64,000 nucleotides of DNA from JADFXI01 sp963784135. GTDB taxonomy: Bacteria; Nitrospirota; Thermodesulfovibrionia; Thermodesulfovibrionales; Dissulfurispiraceae. This document shows positions 7,263-17,395 of the stretch, in pieces. How positions within the stretch are numbered: the first letter of the stretch is position 1; each line of letters begins with the position of its first letter. The translations under genes and the position numbers were made by a program. The notes below the pieces were generated by a model. The model saw only the letters and a program-made list of their open reading frames with translations, ran no database searches and was not told the origin of the DNA. The DNA is taken from contig CAWAQG010000008.1 in NCBI GenBank assembly GCA_963784135.1, positions 248,001-312,000 on the forward strand. The letters are read 5' to 3'.

Positions 7263-9353
7263 ATGCTCGAATCCCTTTTTAACCCTGACTCAATCGCGGT
7301 CATCGGTGCGTCAAGAGACCCCAAAAAGGTTGGCTATGCCGTTGTGCACAATCTTATACAATTCAAATATGGGGGAGGCATTTATCCTATTAATCTTTCG
7401 TCTGACAGCATACTTGGCCTCAAGACATACCCCCGGGCTTCCGCTGTCGGCAAGCCCATAGGACTTGCCGTAATCGCTGTGCCTGCTCATGCTGTGCCTG
7501 ACGCGCTCCTCGATTGCTCCGCTGCCGGCGCAGGCGCCGCGGTTGTTCTTAGCGCAGGGTTTAAGGAAGCCGGGGCCGAGGGCGTTAGACTTGAAGAAAG
7601 GCTCAGGGAAATCAGCATAAAACATGGCATAAGAATACTCGGGCCTAACTGTCTCGGCATAATAAACACCGCCAATGATATGAATGCCTCTTTTGCCGGA
7701 GGTATGCTGCCCAAAGGGAAAACAGCATTTTTCTCACAGTCGGGCGCCCTCGGAATCGCTATTCTCGATTGGGCGCTCGGCAATAACATGGGATTCTCAA
7801 AGTTTATCAGTCTCGGCAATAAAACGGACCTTAATGAGACAGACTTTATCGAATATTTCGCCGGCGACCCCGATACCGACATTATTTTAGGCTATATTGA
7901 GGATGTTATAGACGGCCGGAGGTTTTTAGATGTGGCAAAAAAAGCGGCAAAAGTAAAGCCGGTCATTTTGATAAAATCAGGCGGCACAGAGGCCGGCGCC
8001 CGGGCGGCTTCGTCACACACCGGCGCTCTTGCAGGCTCTGAAACCGCATTTAACGCAGCTTTCAGGCAGACCGGCATTATACGGGCACAGGGGATAGGTG
8101 AGCTGTTCGATACCGCTGTTGCCTTTGCATCCAACAAACTCCCTGCCGGCAACAGGCTGCTGATTATAACTAACGCCGGAGGCCCTGGAATACTGGCAGC
8201 AGACATGGCCGAGCAAACCGGCGTCAAACTGCCTATTATGACAAAACAGACCATAGAGGCAATTGCGAAGATGCTCCCTTCAAATGCGTCGCTGTATAAT
8301 CCTGTCGACATTATCGGCGATGCTACTTCAGAACGGTATGCTGTTGTACTCAATAATGCTGTTGAGGACCCGAATATTGACGGCATTCTCATTATCCTCA
8401 CACCTCAGGCGATGACCGATGTTGAAAACACGGCTGATATCATTATTCGCGCCGGACATGAGACTGATAAGCCGATTATTACCTCTTTTATCGGAGAGGT
8501 GAGTGTCAGGCATTCAATCGAGAGGCTGAAGGCCGAATCCATCCCGTCGTTTTCGTATCCTGAAACAGCAGTAAAGTCTTTTAAGAAGCTTTGCGACTTT
8601 ACGAGCTGGAAAAACAGTGTTGAAGAACGTGCGCCTGTTCTCACGTCAAATAAGGATGCGGCAAAAGATATTATTGACGCGCTTTTGAAGGAAGGCAGGT
8701 TTGAGGTGGGTGATGACATCGCCATGACGATTCTCTCCCATTATGGGTTCCCCTTTCCGGAACGGGCACTTGCGAGGACGGCAAAAGAAGCCTCTGCCGT
8801 CGCCGAGCGGATAGGGTTTCCCCTGGTAATGAAAATTTCATCTCCTGATATCCTCCATAAGACTGATGTAGGCGGAGTGAAGCTCGATATTAATTCCGAA
8901 ATAGCTGCTGAAGACGCCTTTACGGAAATAACCACTAATGCGAAGCGTTTTATGCCTGATGCCATGATAAACGGCGTGATGCTCTGCGAAATGATCAAGG
9001 GAGGCAAAGAGGTAATCCTCGGCGTCACCTATGACAGGACCTTTGGTCATATGCTTATGTTCGGATTGGGCGGGATATATGTTGAAATTCTGAAGGATGT
9101 CTCGTTCAGAATTGCGCCTCTCACACGCAGCGAGGCCGTATCCATGATCAGCGAGATAAGGACAAGCGCGCTCTTACGGGGCGCACGGGGAGAAAAGCCG
9201 GTAGATGTCGATGCCATAGTGGAGGGTATTTTGAGACTGTCCTCCATTGTTACGGATTTCCCGGAGATACGCGAACTCGACATAAATCCGCTGGTGGTTT
9301 TGAATAAAGGCGCCTTTGCCATAGATGCTCGAATTATTTTTGAACGGAAATAA
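7263..9353 (+). CDS. ADP-forming acetate/acyl-CoA ligase (fused alpha-beta)
   Basis: Interconverts acyl-CoA, ADP and phosphate with the free acid, CoA and ATP, giving substrate-level ATP from acetyl-CoA. The 696-aa protein has an N-terminal CoA-binding Rossmann domain (SIAVIGASRDPKKVG), succinyl-CoA-synthetase-like domains with the catalytic phosphohistidine in SSHTGALAG (His252), and a C-terminal ATP-grasp domain (MKISSPDILHKTDVGGV). It starts nine bases after queC, and the next gene follows after 12 bases. The actual acyl substrate cannot be read from sequence. Confidence 0.9.
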   Translation: MLESLFNPDSIAVIGASRDPKKVGYAVVHNLIQFKYGGGIYPINLSSDSILGLKTYPRASAVGKPIGLAVIAVPAHAVPDALLDCSAAGAGAAVVLSAGFKEAGAEGVRLEERLREISIKHGIRILGPNCLGIINTANDMNASFAGGMLPKGKTAFFSQSGALGIAILDWALGNNMGFSKFISLGNKTDLNETDFIEYFAGDPDTDIILGYIEDVIDGRRFLDVAKKAAKVKPVILIKSGGTEAGARAASSHTGALAGSETAFNAAFRQTGIIRAQGIGELFDTAVAFASNKLPAGNRLLIITNAGGPGILAADMAEQTGVKLPIMTKQTIEAIAKMLPSNASLYNPVDIIGDATSERYAVVLNNAVEDPNIDGILIILTPQAMTDVENTADIIIRAGHETDKPIITSFIGEVSVRHSIERLKAESIPSFSYPETAVKSFKKLCDFTSWKNSVEERAPVLTSNKDAAKDIIDALLKEGRFEVGDDIAMTILSHYGFPFPERALARTAKEASAVAERIGFPLVMKISSPDILHKTDVGGVKLDINSEIAAEDAFTEITTNAKRFMPDAMINGVMLCEMIKGGKEVILGVTYDRTFGHMLMFGLGGIYVEILKDVSFRIAPLTRSEAVSMISEIRTSALLRGARGEKPVDVDAIVEGILRLSSIVTDFPEIRELDINPLVVLNKGAFAIDARIIFERK

Positions 9354-9365
9354 AGGAGGACTATC

Positions 9366-10436
9366 ATGGTTCCTATTTTTATCGCGTCAAACAGAAGTTA
9401 TACCGGCAAGACCTTTTTCGCGCTGGGGCTTGCCCAGAAGCTGATAGAACTGGGGCATAAGGTCGGTTATTTAAAGCCTCTCGGCAAAACGCCGGTCAAA
9501 AAAGGCAGCGAGCTGTTCGATGCGGATGCCATTTTTATCCGGGAATCTCTTGCGCTCCCCGACGCGCTTAAGGTGATTTCACCTTTTGTTCTCAGCTATG
9601 AAATGCAGAATTTGATATTTGAAGGGAAGCTTAAGGACATAAAAAAACAAATACTGGATGCCTTTAACGCCCAAAAGGACAAGGATTTTGTTATCGTGGG
9701 CGGGGCTGGAGATTTTTTTGAGGGTTCAACTCTCGGCATTGATGGGGTCAGCCTTATTGAAGAGACAGGGGCGCAGGTCATTATGGTAGAAGCGTGGAGG
9801 GGGGACAAATCAATAGATTCCCTCTACGGCGGCTATAAACTGCTCGGAGAGCGGTTCATGGGCGGAATTTTCAACAAGGTGCCGGCAAACTCTCTCAGCT
9901 ATGTTAAAGAAAAGGCGGCCCCTTTTCTCGAAAAAAGCGGCGTGGCGATTTTCGGGATATTTCAAAAGGACAGTTTGCTTGAATCCATTACTATACGGCA
10001 GATTGTCGAGATATTGAACGGGAAGGTCTTATGCTGCGAAGAGAAGCTCGACGAGCTCGTCGAGCATTTCTCCATCGGAGCAATGGATGTAAACAGCGCC
10101 CTGAGTTACTTCAGCCGGACACCGAATAAGGCGGTCATAACCGGCGCGCACCGTTCCGATATCCAGCTTGTCGCCATGGAGACCTCGACAAAATGCATTA
10201 TCATCACCGGGGGGTTCAGCACGAACGATGTCGTCCTTGGAAAGGCACAGTCTCATGGGACCCCCATAGTGTCGGTCCCCCTGGATACGTTTACTGTTGT
10301 AGATAGAATAGAGGCTGTCATAGGCAAGACAAGTATTCGCCAAAAGGAAAAAAAGCTCCGCATAAAAGAACTCATTAATACCCAATTCGATATAGACAGG
10401 CTGCTAAATGTCCTTAATCCAAATAATGCAAATTAA
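9366..10436 (+). CDS. BioD-like/DRTGG phosphotransacetylase-like regulatory protein
   Basis: A 356-aa protein with an N-terminal P-loop of the dethiobiotin-synthetase-like type (FIASNRSYTGKTFFALGLAQ) and a C-terminal DRTGG domain (about residues 210-320, TGAHRSDIQLVAM...IITGGFSTND). This is the N-terminal half of long phosphotransacetylases without the catalytic PTA domain. Stand-alone forms commonly accompany ADP-forming acetyl-CoA synthetase, as here. It may sense nucleotides or metabolites for that enzyme; this is inference. A perfect AGGAGG precedes the ATG. Confidence 0.8.
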   Translation: MVPIFIASNRSYTGKTFFALGLAQKLIELGHKVGYLKPLGKTPVKKGSELFDADAIFIRESLALPDALKVISPFVLSYEMQNLIFEGKLKDIKKQILDAFNAQKDKDFVIVGGAGDFFEGSTLGIDGVSLIEETGAQVIMVEAWRGDKSIDSLYGGYKLLGERFMGGIFNKVPANSLSYVKEKAAPFLEKSGVAIFGIFQKDSLLESITIRQIVEILNGKVLCCEEKLDELVEHFSIGAMDVNSALSYFSRTPNKAVITGAHRSDIQLVAMETSTKCIIITGGFSTNDVVLGKAQSHGTPIVSVPLDTFTVVDRIEAVIGKTSIRQKEKKLRIKELINTQFDIDRLLNVLNPNNAN

Positions 10437-10454
10437 CCACAGTCATTTTTCAGG

Positions 10455-10838
10455 TTAAGGCTGATGTCCTGTTAGGAAATTATCGAGTGTTTTAAGGAAT
10501 TCTTTCAATGAAACAGGTTTTGAAATATATCCGTCCAGCGCTTTATCCATAAACATCTCACGGCCTTTTTGCATAGCGTAGGCAGTAAGGGCCACCAACT
10601 TGATGTCCTTTGTATCCTCATTGTTTTTTAATATTCTCGCTACGGTAAGCCCATCCACGCCTGGCAGCTTAATGTCGAGAAGTACAAGGTCCGGGTGCTC
10701 CCTTCGGGCTATCTCAATCGCGTCCTCACCGTTTGCGGCATGGAGGCATTCATAGCCTCCTACGGCGAGGAAATCCACAAACAGCTCGAGATTGGCCTCG
10801 TTATCGTCGACGACCAGCACTCGTGCCTTGTTATTCAC
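10455..10838 (-). CDS. single-domain response regulator (CheY/DivK-like)
   Basis: A 127-aa receiver domain only. The acidic pocket is D11-D12, the phosphoacceptor D55 (LLDIKLPG), with conserved Thr in ALTAY and Lys in ISKPVS. Its ATG lies eight bases inside the end of the upstream REC-REC-GGDEF gene, so it is the last gene of the kinase operon. With no output domain it probably relays phosphate or binds a partner protein. Confidence 0.9.
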   Translation of the reverse strand: MNNKARVLVVDDNEANLELFVDFLAVGGYECLHAANGEDAIEIARREHPDLVLLDIKLPGVDGLTVARILKNNEDTKDIKLVALTAYAMQKGREMFMDKALDGYISKPVSLKEFLKTLDNFLTGHQP

Positions 10839-12171
10839 AAGTTTCTATCCTTCTACCGCCGTTTGCCTTTGCCTTGCGGAGCAGCTGGTGCGACTTTAAT
10901 ATGATTTCATCCGCTGAAGATGCATCGCCCGGATAGTTTATGATGGCGATGCTTGCAGTGACCTTTTGCTGCGGCATTATCTCTTCGCCATAAAAAGGGT
11001 ACCCATCAATATAGGTCAGGAACCGCTTCGCAACTATTTCCGCTGAGTCTTTTGGGGTATTGGAAAGGATCACGGCAAATTCATCGATACCGTTTCTTGT
11101 AATAACATCCGAACCGCGCAGGCTTTTCTTCAGAAACTCCGCGATCTTCCGTATGCAAATATTTGCCCGGTGTATCCCATGAGCTTTTATGTACTCGGTA
11201 AAATTGTCGAGGTCAAGCACAATATTCGTAAAAGTGCCCTTGTACCGTCCTGCCCTGCTTACTTCCTGGGCAAGACGCATATGAAAATAGCAGTGGTCGA
11301 GCAAGCCGCTCACTTCGTCCAGGAGCCCCGCACGCACAGGATAGGTCAACTCAAGATTTCTTATATACATAAGAAGGTCTTCTTTGTTGAAATAACTGCT
11401 CTGGATGAAATTTTCGATCTTGCCCGCAAGCCTTAGCCTGTCATCAGCAGACAGGTCTTTTGAGGTGAGGGCGAGGATGGGGATGTCAACAGTCACGGCA
11501 TTGGCTTTAAGCTCCTGTACTATCCCGAACCCGTCAATTTCGGACATCATGAGATTAAGGATAATGAGATCAGGCTTGTGCTTCAGCGCCTCTTCGATCC
11601 CTTTCTTTCCGGAATTGGCGGTAATGACAGTATATTGGGCAGGCTCAAGATAGGATTTCAGCAAATCCAGGGTATCCTCATGCTCATCAATACACAATAT
11701 AGTCAACTCTCCCCTGCGTTTATTTATGCAGGAGCTCAATTCCTCCATTTTCTTGAGCAATGATATTTTATCAACAGGCTTCACAATATAATCGGATGCT
11801 CCAAGCGCGAACCCAAGGTCCTTGTTGTCTATAACGGAGGATATGACGATCGGAATGTCCTTTAATTCCGGATCGCATTTTACCTCCTGCAATACTTCCC
11901 AGCCATCTTTACCCGGAAGCATCACATCCAGCAGCACGGCAAACGGCTTGAGCTCTCTGATCCGCTGGAGGGCCTCAGCTCCATTATATGCATGGGCAAC
12001 ACGGTATCCCCCCTGGGCAAGGTAAAGTGTCAATACTTCAGAAGTTGCCGGATCATCCTCGACAACGAGGATAAGAGGCGGCGTGCCCCTTCTGAATCGG
12101 CCTTGGCTCCTCATCACAGGGGAACGACTCTTTTTCGGCATAGTCCTGTACCGGAAAGGGGCTTTCAACAT
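10831..12171 (-). CDS. REC-REC-GGDEF response regulator (degenerate GGDEF), probably the C-terminal part of a hybrid kinase
   Basis: Two receiver domains (first ILVVEDD...LLDVMLPG; second ILCIDEHEDT...LILNLMMSEIDG, with Asn before the motif and no standard Asp) are followed by a GGDEF-like domain whose signature reads RNGIDEFAVI, so Gly2 of GGDEF is Ile. Cyclase activity is doubtful. The first ~25 codons of the open frame are out of frame with the kinase coding upstream. Removing one G from the GGGG near 12090 joins the kinase tail PRPIQKG directly to TPPLILVVEDD. I therefore infer that this was one hybrid protein with the genes at 12053-14272. Confidence 0.8.
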   Translation of the reverse strand: MLKAPFRYRTMPKKSRSPVMRSQGRFRRGTPPLILVVEDDPATSEVLTLYLAQGGYRVAHAYNGAEALQRIRELKPFAVLLDVMLPGKDGWEVLQEVKCDPELKDIPIVISSVIDNKDLGFALGASDYIVKPVDKISLLKKMEELSSCINKRRGELTILCIDEHEDTLDLLKSYLEPAQYTVITANSGKKGIEEALKHKPDLIILNLMMSEIDGFGIVQELKANAVTVDIPILALTSKDLSADDRLRLAGKIENFIQSSYFNKEDLLMYIRNLELTYPVRAGLLDEVSGLLDHCYFHMRLAQEVSRAGRYKGTFTNIVLDLDNFTEYIKAHGIHRANICIRKIAEFLKKSLRGSDVITRNGIDEFAVILSNTPKDSAEIVAKRFLTYIDGYPFYGEEIMPQQKVTASIAIINYPGDASSADEIILKSHQLLRKAKANGGRRIETCE

Positions 12172-13613
12172 CTATAGTATCAACAAGCGGCATGATTATA
12201 GTGAAAGTGCTTCCAACGCCCTCTTCGCTCTCGACAAAAATTTCTCCGCCGTGCAGCTCAACAAGCCTCTTTGAAAGCGCCAGCCCAAGGCCTGTTCCCT
12301 CGTATTTCCGCGAGAGGCTGCTATCGCCCTGTTCAAATTCAGAGAAAACCCGCTCCAGGTCTTCGTGTTTTATCCCTATGCCCGTGTCCTTTACAGAGAG
12401 TTTTATGAAGTTGTTTTTTTCCGAAAAAACTGCGAGGTCCTGGCCTGTACAGGGAGATTGGCAGCATTTACTACCTCGGCTTCAAGTGTAATCGTCCCTC
12501 CTTCCGGAGTAAATTTCACTGCATTGGAGAGGAGGTTATAAAGTATCTGTTTGAATTTTACTTATCCGCTACAATGAACGGAACACCATCTGTCTTTATC
12601 GCCAGGGTCTGCTTTTTTTTATCGGCAAGGGACCGTATGACCGCTTCGACTTCGGCAATGGCATGGCTTATCAAAAAGCTTTCATAATGGAGTTCGATTT
12701 TGCCCGACTCTATCTTGGCAATGTCCAGTACATTGTTTATCAGCTGCAGCAGATGGGTGCCTGAACTGTAAATATTAGTTATGTGCCGCTTCTGCCGCTC
12801 CGTAAGGGGGCCCGACACCTCATCAAGCAGCAGTTCGGAAAAGCCGAGGATGGAATTAAGCGGCGTCCTCAATTCATGGCTGATCGTCGATATAAACCGG
12901 CTTTTAAGCATATTGGACCTTTCAAGCTCCCGGTTGGCCTTCTCCATGTCCCTGGTCCTCTCAAATACCTTGTCTTCCAGTTTTTCATTCAGTTCCTGCA
13001 AGCTCAAGATTTCGTTCTTCAATGGCCTTTTCGAGTCTCTTTTTTTCGGTGATGTCCTTGCTGATGCCGACCGTGCCCAGTACCTTCCCTTCTCCATCGC
13101 TAAGGGTTGACAACGTAAGGCTGACATCAATAGCGCCCCCTGCTTTGTCTTGAGCTGTGTCTCATAATTTGCAACATATCCGTCCCGCTCAAGTATCTTT
13201 AATAATTCCTGACGCTCCAGAGGATTTACCCACAACACATCGGCCTTTTTGCCGGCTATCTCTTCCCTTGTATACCCGAGTTTTTTTGATGCGCCGCTGT
13301 TGAACTCGACGATTTCCGTTTTGGTATTGGTGGTCATAATAATGTCTGCGGAATGGTCCAGGACATTTTTCAGATAGGTCTTTGCTCCGGAAATTTCCCC
13401 TATAAATCTGAATTTTTCGATTGCGTATGCCGCCTGGATGCCGAGGAGGGTGATAAACTCCATCTCCCGCTCTGTCCAGTCCCGGGGTTGAAAATCGTCA
13501 ATATAGAGGATGCCGGTTATGAGTTCATTGGCGAAAAGCGGGACCGCTACAAGGCTCTTTATCCCCTCTTTCAGCAGAACTGAATTATCGACAAAGGAAT
13601 GAGTTGGCAACAT
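12053..13613 (-). CDS. hybrid histidine kinase core (GAF end, PAS, HisKA, HATPase), frameshifted
   Basis: Reading 5' to 3' on the minus strand: the end of a GAF domain (SLVAVPLFANELITGILYIDD), a PAS domain (ADIIMTTNTKTEIVEFNSGASKKLGY), a coiled coil, the HisKA phosphoacceptor FISTISHELRTPLNSILGFSELL, then a stop at VADK near 12560. With one base restored the frame continues as the N-box FKQILYNLLSNAVKFTPEGG. After a further shift near 12460 it continues as DTGIGIKHEDLERVFSEF and GTGLGLALSKRLVELHGG. A compensating pair of shifts garbles the end of the PAS domain (13020-13120). All catalytic motifs survive, so I read this as an intact kinase with indel errors or a very recent pseudogene. Confidence 0.8.
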
Positions 13614-14272
13614 CCGAAATCACGGTAGGCACCCTTTTGCTGAGGATGTGGTCGGTCATGCCGCCCTTCCGCTTCTTCCAACGGGAAACCTGTGAGAAGT
13701 CCGCGGAAAATCCCACGCGAGGCCTTAAGAGTCAGAGACTCTGTATCTTCATCGTATAGCGCGACACTTCCGGCAGTAGCTTTCAGTGTCCTGAGTGCCT
13801 CTGTCAGAAGAGTATCGAGGGTGTCTTCGAGACTTTCGGCAGAAGTGAGGGCCACGCCGATGCGGTAAAGTTCTTTTGTTTCCTCGAGGTGGAGTTTTGC
13901 CTTCTCCTGGGCCTCAAACCGTTTCCCAAGCATTTCTCCAATGAGCCGGGCACACATGCCGCCGATAACTTCCGTATTGGGAGCTTTGTATTTTTCTATT
14001 TCATCTGCGATCGACGTATCAGAGGTTGCGTTGATAACGATATCGGGGTTTTTATCCAGGAATTCCCTGAAATCTCCGGCCACGGGAATGCCGCACTGTC
14101 TTGCCAGTTCGAGCCCCGGCGCCTCAGGATCGCTGTCGGCAACACCGATAATATCAAGATCGCACTCCTTTACCAGCACTGACAAAAGAGCATGTCCGTT
14201 CTTTCCGGCCCCGACCAGGACAATGCTTCCTGTCAAACCATCCATTTGAACTATATTAATTGACTCTAACAT
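13571..14272 (-). CDS. Rossmann-fold sensor plus GAF: N-terminal part of the hybrid kinase
   Basis: Residues 12-110 form a nucleotide-binding Rossmann domain of the dehydrogenase type: SIVLVGAGKNGHALLSVLV, then GVADSDPEAPG, GIPVAGDF, DIVINATSD and EVIGGMCA. A short helix and a GAF domain (LYRIGVALTSAESLEDTLD...) follow. The frame is lost near 13650 (GGGCGGC); the GAF continues in another frame as MTDHILSKRVPTVISDVANS and then joins the downstream kinase piece. The start is 26 bases from the divergent pilB. An NAD(H)- or ligand-sensing role for the Rossmann domain is inference. Confidence 0.78.
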   Translation of the reverse strand: MLESINIVQMDGLTGSIVLVGAGKNGHALLSVLVKECDLDIIGVADSDPEAPGLELARQCGIPVAGDFREFLDKNPDIVINATSDTSIADEIEKYKAPNTEVIGGMCARLIGEMLGKRFEAQEKAKLHLEETKELYRIGVALTSAESLEDTLDTLLTEALRTLKATAGSVALYDEDTESLTLKASRGIFRGLLTGFPLEEAEGRHDRPHPQQKGAYRDFGCCQLIPLSIIQFC

Positions 14273-14298
14273 TTTTCTTCAAGTACTTATAAATAACA

Positions 14299-16050
14299 GT
14301 GACAGCGGGTACATCTAATTTATTGGGGCAATTGCTCCTCAAATCCAAACTTATTTCCGAAGAACAGCTTAACGAGGCCGTTCGCCTGCAGAAACTTGAA
14401 GGCAAAAGGCTCGGCTCTGTTCTGCTGAAGCTCGGATTTCTTAATGAGGAGAGCCTGATTACTTTTCTGAGCAGGCAATATAATGCTCCTGCAATCAATC
14501 TTTCAGACCACAAAATCGACACTTCCCTGCTCAAGCTCGTTCCTTATGAGACTGCCAGGAAATACCAGCTGATACCCATTTCGAAAGACGGCGCAGCTTT
14601 AAGAATTGCGGTTGTGGACCCTTCAAATAACTTTGCCACAGATGAAGTCAGGTTCCTTACCGGGATGAAAATCTCGGTGCATGTGGCTGCCGAGTCCGCG
14701 ATTATGGAAGCCATAGAAAAATATTATCCCAAAAAAGATACAGTGAGGGCCTCCGTAAAAGAGTCCGCGGCCAGCGATAAGGACATACTGGAAATCGAGG
14801 ACTTGAACAAAGTGATAGGCAGCGCCCTTGATGATATAACTTTTCTTGAGGAAAAGGACGACAAGGAACTGCCCAAGGAAATTGATGCTCCTATCGTAAA
14901 GTTGGCAAACGGCATATTGATGAACGCCATAAAATCACGCACGAGTGACATTCATATAGAACCCGCCGAGACGCTCCTCAGGGTGCGATACAGGACGGAC
15001 GGGGTGCTGCTGCCTGTGCTGAAGCTTCCGGTCAAGATCAAGAACGCACTGACCTCGAGGCTGAAAATCATGTCTCATCTCGACATTTCGGAACGCCGGC
15101 TGCCCCAGGATGGCAGGATCAAACTCAAATTCGGCGATGACCGGGAAATAGACTTCAGAGTATCCACACTGCCTACCCTGTGGGGTGAAAAGATTGTATT
15201 AAGGCTCCTCGACAAGTCAAACCTGCAACTGGATCTTACCAAGCTGGGATTCGATGAGAAACCGCTGCAGGATTTTATGGATGCAATCGAAAAACCATAC
15301 GGCATGATACTCGTCACGGGACCGACGGGAAGCGGCAAGACGACTACACTCTATTCCGCGCTGTCACAGCTCAACAAGCCTGGCGTGAATATTATGACCG
15401 CAGAGGACCCGGTGGAATACAATTTTTTCGGCATCAACCAGGTGCACATACGGGAAGATATCGGGCTGACTTTTGCTGCTGCTTTAAGGTCTTTTTTGCG
15501 CCAGGACCCCGATGTCATAATGGTGGGAGAAATAAGGGATTTCGAAACCGCCGAGATTGCAATAAAAGCCGCCCTCACCGGACATTTGGTCTTGAGCACT
15601 TTGCATACCAATGATGCGCCGAGCACTATTACACGGCTGCTCAATATGGGAATTGAACCGATTATGGTCTCCTCGTCGGTCATAATTGTTGTGGCCCAGC
15701 GGCTTGCAAGAAAGATCTGCCGGAACTGCAAGGAGGAACAGAAAATTTCGGAAACAACCCTTCTTCGAAGCGGTATGACACCCGGGGAAATATCGAATGC
15801 AAAATGTTATATTGGATTGGGGTGCTCGGAGTGCAACAACTCAGGTTACAAAGGGAGGATAGCGCTCTACGAGATTATGACTGTCAAGGACGAGTTGAAA
15901 GAGCTCATACTGCAGGGCGCATCTGCATCCGATATCAAAAAAGAAGCGATACGCCTCGGGATGGTCACATTGCGCCGGAGCGGAATCCAAAAGGTGCTCG
16001 ACGGGACCACCTCCATCGACGAGGTACTAAGGGTCACTTTTGAGGATTAG
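14299..16050 (+). CDS. pilB: type IV pilus assembly / type II secretion ATPase PilB (GspE)
   Basis: The hexameric ATPase that drives pilus extension (or type II secretion) at the inner-membrane platform. The 583-aa protein has an MshEN N-terminal domain (LLGQLLLKSKLISEEQLNEA), a GspE linker, Walker A GPTGSGKTTT from residue 341, the Asp box and Walker B (DPDVIMVGEIRD), the His box (LSTLHTND) and a Zn site CRNCKE...CSECNNSGYKGR. The start is a GTG without a clear Shine-Dalgarno. It overlaps or abuts pilT; the platform and pilin genes are not in the window. Confidence 0.92.
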   Translation: MTAGTSNLLGQLLLKSKLISEEQLNEAVRLQKLEGKRLGSVLLKLGFLNEESLITFLSRQYNAPAINLSDHKIDTSLLKLVPYETARKYQLIPISKDGAALRIAVVDPSNNFATDEVRFLTGMKISVHVAAESAIMEAIEKYYPKKDTVRASVKESAASDKDILEIEDLNKVIGSALDDITFLEEKDDKELPKEIDAPIVKLANGILMNAIKSRTSDIHIEPAETLLRVRYRTDGVLLPVLKLPVKIKNALTSRLKIMSHLDISERRLPQDGRIKLKFGDDREIDFRVSTLPTLWGEKIVLRLLDKSNLQLDLTKLGFDEKPLQDFMDAIEKPYGMILVTGPTGSGKTTTLYSALSQLNKPGVNIMTAEDPVEYNFFGINQVHIREDIGLTFAAALRSFLRQDPDVIMVGEIRDFETAEIAIKAALTGHLVLSTLHTNDAPSTITRLLNMGIEPIMVSSSVIIVVAQRLARKICRNCKEEQKISETTLLRSGMTPGEISNAKCYIGLGCSECNNSGYKGRIALYEIMTVKDELKELILQGASASDIKKEAIRLGMVTLRRSGIQKVLDGTTSIDEVLRVTFED

Positions 16051-16060
16051 AAATGACCTC

Positions 16061-17170
16061 ATGGATAATGTGCTGAATATTTACGATTTCCTGAAACTGA
16101 TGATCGAACGGGGCGCATCCGATCTCCATATCACCACGGGCAGCCCTCCGAAACTGCGGATTGTCGACCGGCTTGTACCCATTGAAGAATGCTCCCTGCT
16201 GACCCCCGATAATACGCGGGAGCTATGTTACAGCATTCTTACGGACCTGCAGAAGAACAAGTTCGGAGAAAACAACGAGCTCGATCTTTCTTTCAGCATA
16301 AAGGGGCTGAGCAGGTTCAGGGCCAATATATTTATGCAGAGAGGCGCTGTTGCCGGCGCGTTCAGGGCGATACCCTTCGACATCAAGCCATTCAGTGAAC
16401 TGGGCCTGCCTGACATCCTTTCAGACCTCATTAAAAAGCCGCACGGTCTGCTGCTGATCACAGGTCCTGCCGCAAGCGGAAAGTCAACTACCATGGCATC
16501 AATAATTGACAACATCAACTCGGAGCGTGAAGCGCATATCGTTACTGTAGAGGACCCCATAGAATTTATTCACAACCATAAAAAATGTCTCATCAACCAG
16601 CGCGAAGTCAATTCGGATACCGTTTCGTTTAAAAGCGCATTAAAAAACATAATGCGCCAGGACCCGGACATTGTCTTTATCAGCGAAATGCGCGAGCCTG
16701 ATACCATAGAGGCTGCCATAAACCTTGCAGAGACAGGTCATCTCACCCTTGCAACGCTCCACACCAATTCAGCAATTCAGACAATCAACAGAATAACGGA
16801 GGCATTCCCCCCTCACCAGCAGGAGCAGATACGGGTCCAGTTGTCCTCGGTGATCGAGGGCATAATATCGCAGCGGCTAATTCCGGGCCATGACGGCAAC
16901 GGCAGGGTGCTGGCACTCGAGATCCTCCTGATAACGCCGGCGGTGAGGAGTCTGATACGCGAAGGCAAGCTTCACCAGATTTGCTCTGTTATGCAGGCAG
17001 GGCATGAACGCTCCGGAATGCAGACGATGAACCAGTCCCTGTACGATCTGTACTCAAAAGGCCTGATATCCTCCGACGATGCGGTCAATTATTCCCCGCT
17101 CCCCCATGAAATGGCGCAGATACTGGTAAAGGGCACGGCATCATGCGTACAGAAAAAGGCAAAAAGCTAA
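16061..17170 (+). CDS. pilT: twitching motility ATPase PilT-like
   Basis: The retraction ATPase of type IV pili. The 369-aa product has the N-terminal MIERGASDLHITTGSPP block, Walker A GPAASGKSTT, the Asp box DPIEFIH, Walker B DPDIVFISEMRE, the His box LATLHTN and a family-typical C-terminus. There is no Zn cluster, which distinguishes it from PilB. I prefer ATG 16061 over the in-frame TTG at 16040 because homologues start shortly before IYDFLKLM. It follows pilB directly. Confidence 0.9.
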   Translation: MDNVLNIYDFLKLMIERGASDLHITTGSPPKLRIVDRLVPIEECSLLTPDNTRELCYSILTDLQKNKFGENNELDLSFSIKGLSRFRANIFMQRGAVAGAFRAIPFDIKPFSELGLPDILSDLIKKPHGLLLITGPAASGKSTTMASIIDNINSEREAHIVTVEDPIEFIHNHKKCLINQREVNSDTVSFKSALKNIMRQDPDIVFISEMREPDTIEAAINLAETGHLTLATLHTNSAIQTINRITEAFPPHQQEQIRVQLSSVIEGIISQRLIPGHDGNGRVLALEILLITPAVRSLIREGKLHQICSVMQAGHERSGMQTMNQSLYDLYSKGLISSDDAVNYSPLPHEMAQILVKGTASCVQKKAKS

Positions 17171-17395
17171 AGCCATAGTCCTGATAACTGTTACGCAATG
17201 ACGGCGTCATAATAATCGCCCGATTCTACCCCGGCAGCAATCCGTCAAAAATCGCCCAGGCTATCACAGCGTTATCTCAAAAACATCTCCAGGCTTTTCA
17301 GCCGCAAAAATTGCATGCAGATCTTTTTTATGGTACAACTTTACTAAGAAGGGCCATTGCCCGATAAAAATATCCAAAAAACAGGATGGTGGCTT

